From contig NW_019091356.1 in assembly GCF_001949145.1 (NCBI RefSeq), forward strand, positions 3,713,747-3,777,746: 64,000 bases of DNA, given 5' to 3'. The stretch's first letter is position 1; every line of letters begins with the position of its first letter. Origin of the DNA: Acanthaster planci (taxonomy: Eukaryota > Echinodermata > Asteroidea > Valvatida > Acanthasteridae). The notes under the pieces are model-generated. The model saw only the letters and a list, made by a program, of their open reading frames with translations. It was not told the DNA's origin and ran no database searches. A program made the position numbers and the translations under genes. This document shows positions 41,118 to 53,100 of the stretch, in pieces.

Positions 41118-44100
41118 GTAGGTGGTTGACTCGTACAGCGCTAATATAATCCCCGGTTGGTGATGCAAATTGCCCATTACTCCAGTTTAAAGCCCGATCA
41201 GGGAATTTTGGTAAGGAGTTTCTTGCTGATTTTTGAAAATTAAAACCCAGCCATGTTTACTTGCTTGCAACATGTGAGCCATGTACCCCTAGAAGAAAAA
41301 CCCAAACACCACGATATCCTGCTGAATGGACAATTTTTACAGGAGTCAGGAAGCTTGTCAGGAAAAAAAATGCCCAGAGGGTATTTACTTGGTGGGATTA
41401 TATCTAGGATCAACATAGTAAACCCTACATACATGTGTAAGAACGACTTCCTGCATTGGTTTCCCTTTGCTGGTCTTCATTTATATTTTGCAAAAACGCA
41501 AGCGTGTGTGGTTTTCTTATTTTCTGTAGTTTTTTTAAAGATCTGTAATTTGAAACACGACAAATGACTCTAGTTTCTGCCCCTGGCAACATGGCTTCCA
41601 TGAGTCCCATTTGGTAGACAAATAGTTGTGTCAAACGGAAAGGAATGGGTTGGATTTTTTTTTCAAAGTGTCGGATTTCTTGCAGTGCTGACCATGAATT
41701 ATGGAAATCCATATCCTGGTCCCGTTCAATCCGATACATTCGTGCATGAATTGGGGTCGCTGAATATTAGTTTCCTCAACTGCTGCCATGCATCGTCAGG
41801 GTTTTTTATTAGTATTCTGGAGTTACTCAGTGCTGGCTGAGACGAGTCATTTAAGATGCAAAAATTCAGGTGGTTAACACGTGTCAGGAATTCCTCGGAA
41901 TATTCCTACCGTCAATATAAAAATTCTCCTTGCAGTCATGCGTGTGTCAAGATGCGCATTAAACATTTACAATTACAATTCATACAGGTGACAGAGTCTT
42001 CGGCAAAAATCAACACTTTGGAGATGCTGTTTGTTTCATTTTTTGTTTTCATTTATTCATGTACATACAGAAGTGTAGATGTATGGTGCAGGGAAGCAGA
42101 GAATACTAATAATACTCAATAAAATTTGGAATATTTTGAAGTCGCAGAAAGCCTCAGTGAACAGCTTTGTATTTAACCCCTGGTACCACCTTATCTGTTT
42201 TCCAAGCCTCAAAAAAAAAAAAAAAAAAAGAAGAAGTACAGATTGTTTTTGCCAGCAGTGCATCTCAAAATCTTGTTGGTCGTTGGTCACACTAGGCAAA
42301 AACTTCAGGTTTGTCCCAATGTTTTCCTTTTAGTCAAATTCTCCCAGTTTGTCCCGAGTGTATTAATTGTGCAAAATTACTAAGTTGAGATTTGTTTGAA
42401 GCTCAGCCTCAATTCTAAGTCTGAATATTGGCCAGCAGTGATGTGGCAGAAAGCTTAGCCTCAGAAAGTATAACCCCGGTGGTCAGGAAACTCACAAAGA
42501 ACCATTTTTTTCATAATTGATTATCGGGTCAGCAACTGTATGCTTACACGTACCCAATTGGGCCAATTTGTTTATTTCTGCAAGTGAGGGCGGAGGTCCG
42601 ATTCTTTCTGTACATAAATGCCAAATGTAAACATTTCATGCCAAAGGATGGATTGTATTGGTTTGGTGGATCTGCATGGGAGTAGAGCTTTTAAAGGCGG
42701 AGACAGATTTATGATGTGCCATATGAGGGGGGGTGTCATTGAATTTGCCAGACAATGTTGCCACAGGTTGGCACAAAGAATGGAAAAATTTGTCATGAAA
42801 GACCAATTTGCTGTGGTACAAGTGTTTATAACACAGGGAAGTTGATTTGAAACTGGGAAAGTAAATAAGGCTGCCTAAAATATTTCCATCAGTGCATCGT
42901 TAAAAGTGAATTTCTTTGTATAGGTCTGAAGAATGTAGAAAAATATGTTACCGGTTCTAGTAAAACCCAAGACTTGGGGCAAAATTTCAGACAAACTTTC
43001 TTTTGACGTGTGTTTGAAGAAGTTTGGATAAAATCTGACCAAGATCTGGATCTTGAAATTCCAATTGAAATGGAGAAAAATGACCTTTAACAGTCAACAA
43101 ACCAATTTAATGATTTGTAGAAAATTGTTCCCATGGAAACTGCATTGTTGGCCAAAGGGGGTTTGAACTTGAAACTTCACACACCTCATTGATGGTGAAA
43201 TTTCCCATTTGTTCCCTGATGCAATGTTTTAAATTTTGTAGAACCACACTGTGTCATGGGAAATAGTAAGCGTCGGGTTTTGTCAGGACCGGTCACATAT
43301 ATCTGAAAAAATGAGTCTTTATTTGAGTCCACTAGACGTACACGTACATTCCAATACAACCTCCGATTATTTGGGTCATGTGGGTGGGGTCCAATATTGG
43401 TATGAAGTCACTTGGCAAGTGAACAAATTCTTGTGCTGTGGGGCCGGTTTCCGGACACCCAATGCAGTAAACTGTGTTGAAATGCCCAGTAGTCTGTCAC
43501 CAGCACAGTCATGGGATATTTGATGTATGGTACGAGATGCAACTTGGATTACATTTGAATGAAGGGCCCACCACCATACCCTGTACATGTCTTACGTGGT
43601 TGTGTGGCACAGTAACTTCCAGTGTGCCACAGCACCTGACCCCGCTGCAAGTAACAACTTGTGGAGAAGTGTGATATGGAGGTCTTGGCCTATAAATTGT
43701 TGAATTATTGTTGAGTTCTTGGGATCCAATCATGTCATGTGTAGTTTTAGAACATGGTAACCCTCCCCTCCCAAATGGTGATACAGAATCAAGATAAGGT
43801 TAGGGATGATTTGGCATTGAAATGGAGGGCATATTATTACACGGATTTAGAAGACAAATTGGTTCATGTGAACGGACAGTGGAAATCAACATCTATTTTT
43901 GAAAACTTATATTATGAAAGGAATAGAACTTAAACCAGAATCATCTCCTTGACACCATTATCAATTCGTCTCTCAAACCAACAGAGGTGCCTCGGCAGTT
44001 TAACTCAGACGGTCCAGGGGAGATGGGCAAGCCAGTCATCATTGAGCCGGAGAACAAGGCCGAGGCAGAGAGGCTATTCAGAATCAACGAGTTCAACCTC

Positions 44101-47100
44101 ATGGCCAGCGATAGAGTATCGGTTAACCGGTCACTCCCAGACGTCCGTCCCCGCGGGTAAGAATTCGATACCATTTCCCCCCCCCAAAAAAAACCACAAT
44201 TTGTGTCAACTTTAACCCTCTCAGATTTGTCCCAAATTCACAGGAGATTTGGAAGGATTATGAATGGCAGATCCCAGCCACTATGACCCCAAAGTACAAA
44301 GGATGTGCCGTTGGTTTCCTGCACTGTAGAGGATTTAGCAGGATTGTAGACATTTTGCGGACAAAAAAAGAGTTAATAAGTTGATGACTTACCGAGGCCT
44401 GGTTGATGGATTTGCAGCTGACACATGTAAAATAAGATGAGGCACCAGAGCGGCAGCAAAGAATCTGTTGAATTATTTACAAATGGTTTGGAGACTGACA
44501 TAGTGTATAATTTGCTGTGTAGTATTCCACTGATGACAAACAATTGTTATTCTCCAAAATGATAAGCTAACTAGTTCTCCTCTGAGCGACACAGAACTCT
44601 ATAAACTGTCTGTCCTCTTCAAGTAGGCCCCATCTTTATTCTGAAAGTCTGATTGGGCACATTTTCACACAAAATTTGAAAGTTTTACTAATATATGCCT
44701 ACATCATAAGGACAAAGAAAGATTAGCTGTGTTTCCGGTTACCCGACCCAACCTACAAAATCACACAGAACCTATATCGTTTTATTTGACAAATCAATAA
44801 AGTATAAAAACTTATGGGGCCTTGCCCCGAGCCAAATTTTGTGCACATGGTCCTGTACATTGTATTATTTTAATTTGTTTTTTCATGAGATGGACGGCTC
44901 TTGTGTGCTTGTATTTCAACAACCAGCTGCTTTACTGCTCAATCACAGAGCTGATACATAATATTGACAAGCACATGTACAGTGTTAATCTGACACTGAC
45001 TTAGTACCTGTTACAAATATACACACCCCCCAAAGAAAAACCGTCATCCGACCCTAATTTTTTGGGCTATAAAAATTAAAGAGTAAAAAAAGCCCATTTT
45101 ACCCTAGACCAACCACTTTAATTTATTTTTCGGTGTAATAGGAAACAACTATTTTTTTGTTTGGCCCGACCACAGTCCCACAAAATGGGAGGTAAGTTCT
45201 ACAAAAATATTTTTTTGAGACTGAAATTATAAACGGCACTTCCTTGGGGCCGCTGTTAATTCTTTTGATGGTGGGTCTTAATTAAAATGCCAGGAGTAAT
45301 GCAGCAGTTGTAGTGAGATCAGATTAGGGAATCAAATCTAAAAATGGAGTTACTTTCAACTTTAACCGACTGACTGGGGCTCTGTGGGATCATCAAGTCA
45401 TGTGAGCCAGATTGAGAGCCCTTGTTTTGCCTCAGGGCTTGCTGAGGTGAAGCAACTATGGAAGTGCTTGTCAGCTGAGGACAGGTCCTTCAAATGGAGT
45501 CCTTCTGAATGCCACAGGTCATCCATGTCACAGGGACATGGTTGTATTGGTTCCATCACAGGTTGGGACATGCAGGATGCAGGCTTATCAGTGTACATTG
45601 TCAGTCTCCCCTTGCTACTCTAGAGATCCATAACCCGACTACAGCACAGGGAGTTGTAATGACTTGGCCTGGAGTCAGATCTTTTCTATGTTAATAACCA
45701 AAGGCCACTAGAGTAATGAAGGAAATAAAACCCACTTCAGTGTTGGTTTTAAGCTTTGGTAGGGGTGGGTGGGAAATAGGACCATACCCCCCCCCAGAAA
45801 GGAATATCCCTGGGGGAAGGGATTGAGAGAACAGTACTTCTTTTGGGAGATCTATTTAATATTTCTTTCTTCTAAAAGCATGTAAAGTTATTGCCTCACC
45901 CCTTTAATTTTAAAGACCATAAATGGTCAGTAAAAATGTTTTGAAAATATTCCCCTCTCCCCAACAAAATCCTAGAAATGGGCTTTTTGTTTTTACTGGG
46001 CAGATATTCAACAGATGCAAAAATAAACTTTCGATCCGACAAGAAGAAAGGTTGAAATTTTGATAGTTATTCCCCCATCAAATCTTGCCATTTGTCTCAT
46101 TTGAAAGCTTGCAACTGAAAAAAATATCAGATCCCAAAATGTCTGAGAACTTGTGAGAGTTTATCTCAGCAAGAAGAAATGGCCGAATCCCAAATGTGGG
46201 ACTGTGCATGTGCATGGTCAAAATCTATCTGTATCCTGTTTGGTTCCATCACAGAGGAGGGAACACAAGGTTCCATGGAATGTCCATTTACTTCATAAGC
46301 CAATTAAGCGGCTCTCTTTTGGCTCCACTGACCCCTTCAGCATAAACATCCTTTCCTGTGCCAAACTCATTGCATAACACTTCCCCCAACTAAGAATGCT
46401 GTTCTTCCACAGTTATAAAAACCCTGATGGGGTTCCCTCGACCCCCCACAACATTCTTCACAGCCCACTCACATAGCTATTATCCTTGTAAACCCTCTGG
46501 GGATTTTGCCCTCTGCCTCTTCCAAAACAAGTTTTAAAGGAAAAGTCCCTCTGTTCCATCTGCAAGTAATCTGTTCAGTCCTGGATGACACATACACCTA
46601 AACTGTGACATCTGATAAAGTGATTTGTCCTGTCCAGAAAAAAAATGTGGTCATATCCAGCGGTGCATATAGAAGAGATCATCAAGATTTATCAAGCCTG
46701 TGCTTGGAATGCTAAGTATTCTTATTAACACATAAGTACATGCCTTATTTTTGTATACATCTGTCCATAATTTTATGATTTTTCTCAATTAAAAAATCAA
46801 AATCACACTGCTAGTTTGTCATGTTAAATACTACGTGAATTGTGTATGTTAAAAAAATTGAAACTCCCTTAGAACTGAATTATTTTTGGTCAGTACCAGA
46901 TCTGAAGAAATAAAATCTGAAAGATGCCCACAATATTCTCTATTTAAACAAAGCATATCAAACTAACGAAAATAAAACTGTTCTTTTTTAACCTAGCAAG
47001 ACAACCCCTCTCCCCACCAGCCTCTCCTTTAAAAATAAACATCTCCGTCAATTTGTTTTTCCGGAACTGAACTTGCCCTTGCTCAGTCTCGAACAGGATA

Positions 47101-50100
47101 CCCTCATTTTCTGGTTATTCTGAGCCCCAGATTCTCGGGGCCTGCCCTAATTTTTCTCCTCATCGAGGAAGCCACGATGATAGACCGCCCCTTTAAATGA
47201 CATTCTTCTCCCCCATTGTCTTCAGCCACTGGTTTAAAGACAGCTGTAGAGGTTGCTGTGTCTGACCCCAGCATGATCGGCACATTCCTGGGTAACATAA
47301 ACAATGAGGGATTGGTTCTCACCCTACATGCCCCAGCCAGAACATCTCGACTTAATCACGGCTGAAACTAAGGACAAAAGGACAAAGCCCTCTCTCTTGG
47401 CAATGTTGTGAGAATTAGCATCGTTGAAAATGCCGATTTTTGTCTAAGCGTGGTCTAGTCTAAGGAGGGTTGAACGGGTGAATTAATTTAAAAAAGATAG
47501 AATGCCTGACATTTCAACCCTAGCTGAATCTTTCTGAAAGGCGAGTGGAATTGTAGTCATTTTTATTTAGCTTTTATGTTGGCAGAAGTTTGGAGTGCTC
47601 GTGCGACTGAATCGTCTGAGGTCGGATTTATGCATTAGCTTCAGAGTCTTCAAGAATGTTTGATTCCTGCCAGATTACTTGTTTTCTCACAATTTCCTGT
47701 TCTCTTTCTGGTTAGGGTCGATGTTTTCCTCCTTTCCCTGATGTAACTATCCACGTTTACAGATTACGGGAAACGTACAATGTATGTCTCCCCAATTGGA
47801 AGGAAAATCCTTTGGATTTTATTCCACACAAACACTGTCAGGCAGAAAAAAAACCAACTTGTGATGTGGCACATTAGTGTGTATTTAAACCAGGGGGTGA
47901 TGCCACATCTGACTTGACACGTGGTCGGTCCCCACCCCCAGAGTAACATGTGCAGTCTATTGATTATTGAAATCCTGCCTTTGTTGTCCCACTATAGAAC
48001 GGAAAAAAAGCAAACTTCAGGGATAATGCCAGCATTAGGCGCTGAGCTGTTTCAATAAACGTCGTGTAAACACCGGTTTGTAATATGCATGGGTCGATTC
48101 AATTTTTCAGGGGAACATGTTTGTATGACTGGCAGCATTTCTATGAACGGATTGTGACTTGGTTTTACTTTTTTTTTTTAAATACAGGATAATGTAACTG
48201 AAAAGGGCAAAGGGGACGGTGATTTTTTTATCTAGTGGTTAAGTGTGAAGATTTTGAGTTGTGGAAGTTGACGGCACAAAAATTGGTTACTTGTTGCTAT
48301 GTTAGTGAAATCCTGTTGCTGTGGTGAAAATGACATTTAAAAAAGATGCCTTCCCATCTCCAGAAAAATTCTATGTAAGGACCACTCCCGGTGATTATTC
48401 CTAAAGCCCATCTTACTGGCAAGTTGCCATAATCCTCAATAGACCAATGGTACATTCTTCATACTTCAGTAAAAGGGTGTTGAAGAGCACTGTCTACCAT
48501 AACATCCTGACTGTACCATAATGCTGAAAATTTGGTGTCGGTTTGAAAATTTAATATGTATAGGTAGGATGGTAAGAGTTCATAGATACAAAAACTTGTC
48601 TGGAGGTACTCTAGTTCTAATTTTCGTTTATCTCTGCAGGTGCGCCAATAAAGTTTACCCCAAAAATCTACCCACGACCAGCGTGATTCTGGTGTATCAC
48701 AACGAGGCGTGGAGCACGTTATTACGCAATGTTCACAGTATTATCAACCGGTCGCCGCCGGATCTGCTGGCCGAAATCATTCTGGTGGACGATGCCAGCG
48801 ATCAAGGTAACGGTCGCTCATTGGCTGTGCGTATGACCCATAGGGGGCGCTGTTCACTGATTGGCTTCCGTGTTCTGCAAGAAATTCTACAAGTTTGAAA
48901 TTTCTGTCACAGAATGCTACCTGAAACTCTTCCTTTGCCTCTCAAAGCAAATCTTGATCAAAAGAGTTACCTTGATATTTGCCAAAGATTTGAAAAACAA
49001 AGTATTCCCTCAAAATGGCCATAAACCTGAAAATTATATGTAGACTTGAATTATACCAAGTAGTACTTTATTTAAAAAAAGACTTCACTCAGTTAATCAA
49101 TTACTGCTCGAGTGCTTGTTATTTTTTTTAATCTTTCAAATAGTCTCTGTTTTTGAAGTACAGTAATCAAGGGATAGTTCTTAGTAGGAAGGAAATTAAG
49201 AAGGAAATTTCAGTGCATCCGTGTCAGGCTTCGGCAGACACTGCATGGTTTTAACATCAGTACAGGGTCCTTTTTATTGTTCATGCATGATTAACAGTTT
49301 GTATCTATGGTTTCCACCCCCTGAAGCTGGTCAAGTGTAATAAATGATGAATTTGATTCCACGTTGCAGCCAGCTTCCAGCTTTATTGTGCATGCTCAGT
49401 CATGCATGATTCATATTAAAATCATTACTAAAGATGAACAGATAAGTCAGTACTTGGGATGGAACTTCCAAGAATTAGAATTTGTTTTCATTTCTTTTCA
49501 GGGTGCAGTAAAAAATTTGTTGCTATCATTTTCTTCTTTTTAGTAATTTTTGTCTGAGTTAATAAAATTTCCAGTCTACACTGACATAAAAAAGGCAGAC
49601 TGGTGCCAAAAAAAAGTTTCAACTTGGTGCGCAGTGCTCATTAAGAACTGCATTTCAACAAAAAAGAAATCAGCTAGGCGTACTCTTCACATCCTGTGCC
49701 AAACATCTGTGATCACACACGGTGATTTTCACGCGCTACTAGGGGATGTCACTCTTGAATAGAAATGTGTAACTTTTTTGTTCCTATACGGTTCGTATAA
49801 GGATTTTTGACAGGTTCCCCTCCAAAAAAACAAAATTCGTTAAGTAACTCATTTGATGAAAAATGATTGTGATTTTGACGTCTCTCCACAGAGCATTTAG
49901 GTAAAAAACTAGATGACTACGTAGGCAAGCTGCCCACATCAGTACGCATTGTACGCATGCCAGAGCGATCGGGGCTAATACGTGCCCGCATGACGGGGGC
50001 GGGGGTTGCCAAGGGAGATGTGCTGACATTCCTGGACTCCCACTGCGAGGCGACGGAGGGCTGGCTGGAGCCTCTACTGGCGCGAATAGCCGCTGACAGG

Positions 50101-53100
50101 TACGTCTGGTGGGACAGGTGGCCGGAAGATTTCTTGAATTGCTCGTTGGAGCCAAAATAGGTTGATTAAGGGGTGATGACACCGCTCATCAGTTGGACGG
50201 TGAATTTGAATCAAAGAGAATAGTGGAGGTAAACTGAAGAAACTTTCATGTAGACGATGCAGTTGTCATGGGTTGGATGAGGTTGCCATGGAGATGCTGC
50301 ATGACTGTGATGGTAAGAGAGGCCAGTTCTGGGATGCTTGGATAAATAGCATGTTACTTTACTTAAGGTTCCTTGGGGGGCAAATTCCTTGGTGCCCGTT
50401 GATGTTAATTGAGATTGCTGACAAGAAAAGGAGCAGCACTGAAACGTATGGCAGGAGTGCACCAGATTATGGTGGTCTGGTCACTGCCTCTCTGTCCGTT
50501 CAATATTTGTCAAAGATTAGCAAGCACCAAAGTGCTCTTCCAATTTTTACATTTTTTTCCCCTCTTTTACAAGTAGCTTTGGCATCTTGCAACTACTCGA
50601 TGCTTCCTTTGAAATTTGGCCACTCAGATCAGAGTAGAATTGTCAAGCTTTGTGTCAACCACAAAAGCTCTCCAGAAAAAACCAAACCCATGTTATCTGA
50701 GTTGTCCTTGTGTACTCCCGTTTTTAACCCCCATTTCAAAAGGTGTAATTCTCTGGTTTTAAAAAGTGACAGTTTTATTACACTTCTCTAGGAAAACATC
50801 AGTGTGCCCTGTTATTGATGTCATCAGCGACGAGAACTTTGGATACCAACATGGGAACGATCCGCAGATGGGAGGCTTTGGCTGGTCACTCTTTTTCAAA
50901 TGGTATCCCATCCCCCACAGGGAGCGGGAACGCAGGCGAGGGGACATTACAGAACCAGTCCAGTAAGTTGGAAAGAGATTTTAGTAGTTGGATGTTGTCC
51001 TGTTAATTCTCAATTTGGCAGATTTAGAGCTGGGGCATCTTCTAGTGGATTTAATTGGGCATTATCTGCAAATGGGCAGTTAAGTATGGAACTTGCTGAA
51101 ATGTGAGCAACCTCACGATCCAGTGTGACTGGATCAGACCACAGTGTAGGTCTTCGAGTGAACCATTCATAAATTCTTGCTATCCTTACCGAGTTTGAAC
51201 AAGCCTGTTCAATTCTCTGCTGTTGCTAACAGCTTTACCGCTTCTGTTGATGCCTTCATTAAAACCTCATTTCTAAACATGAAAACACTGAAATGAACAG
51301 AAGTGAAAGGGAAACTAAATTGTGTAATTGGGTATCTATAATCCAGCTTACTGAAGACCAGTACACAGTTGCGTTCACAACATGCCGTTTGTTATTATTC
51401 CTCAGATCGCCTACAATGGCAGGCGGATTGTTTGCCATCGATAAGAGCTATTTCGAGGAGCTTGGTATGTACGATCCCGGCTTCAACATCTGGGGTGGGG
51501 AGAACCTAGAACTCTCCTTCAAGGTAAGATAATGCTTGTCCTTATGGAGTTGTGTTTATGATCTTATGTTGTATGCTGAGGGTTTGCATGACTCCTGTGT
51601 GGTAGCCATATTGGTGGTCAATGGTGACAGTGCATGCTTTTTACAGAATGGCACAAATGACTTAATTGGATGCACAGGCTATTCACATACACCCTATGTG
51701 CTCATGTTCATCTTTCTATTGTTTGAATGTGTTTGGCGCCCTCTGTTGAGAATATAATACAATGCTAGCTCATTGTAAAAAAAAACTGTGATATTATATT
51801 GTGGTAATTTACTGCTAATTGTGGACTGATGACAACTGGGATGAAACATTGACCAAAATAAAAGTGACGGGTTTGTGACACATCTTACGGCGTTATTTCA
51901 TGGCAGAACGAGAGTTTGAAAAGCTTGAAATTTCCTCTTTCAAAATTGTACTCCTAATAAGAAGAGTTAATATAACAGAATTAGCCCCGAAGCAAAATTT
52001 GTGAAATTGTTGAAAATCCTAGAGTTGTTGGATTCCCCCCCACCACTTTCTTTGTAGTTATGGATGTGCGGCGGCAAGCTTGAGTTCGTCCCCTGCTCCC
52101 ACGTGGGCCATGTCTTCCGCAAGAAGTCGCCTTACCACTTCCCGCCGGGCACCAACTACGTCAACCGCAACAACAAGCGGCTGGCCGAGGTCTGGCTGGA
52201 CGACTACAAGAACTTCTACTACCGCATCTCGCCTGTGGTGGCCAAGACAGACCCAGGGGACTTGACGGAGCGACTGGACCTGAGGAAACGGCTGAACTGC
52301 AAGAGCTTCAAGTGGTACCTGGAGAACATCTACCCGGAGTCTTCCTGGCCGGTGGATTACAAGTCCATGGGAGAGGTAGGTGGCCGGTGATGCTGATAAG
52401 ATGTGATTCGGTTAGGATTCGAACCCACAGTGTCTCTGTTACAGCCTTGAGTCATTCTAACCAGAGGATTGCAAATCCATAGGAAAGGTAGGTGGACAGT
52501 GATGCTGATAAGACGGGACTTGAGTTGGATTCGAACCGACAATGTCTCTGTGACAGCCTTGAATCATTCTAACCAGAGGATTACAAATCCATAGGAAAGG
52601 TAGGTGGCCAGTGATGCCGATAAGACGGGACTTGAGTTGGATTCGAACCCACAGTGTCTCTGTTACAGCATGGAGTCCTTCTGGCCAGTGGATTACAAAT
52701 TCTTGAGGGAGATAGTTGGTTAATTATGGTAATAATAATTAACTTAGGTGGGATTTGAATCCACATTTTGCTGTTACTGCCTGGAGTCACCCTAGACTTT
52801 GACTTACAAGCTTTCTTACCCAAATAAAAGAAAATGCGACTAACATAGAAGGGATTCGACCTCTTACTTGTTCTTACTTGTGCAGCCTTACCATGCAGTT
52901 ATTAAACTTCAAGCACTTTGTAAAACATTTTACAGCCAAAACACAATGTTTTCATTTAAATAGGGAATTCGGATTAACATGGCGTCCTGTGAGAAGTTTG
53001 TTTCTTCACGTCAGCAAGAGCGTTGAGTCTGTGGAAATCTACGTGCTCAGCTCAAAACTGTCCTCCACCCCGGCGTATTTTTGTTACTGTTGCACTTTTT

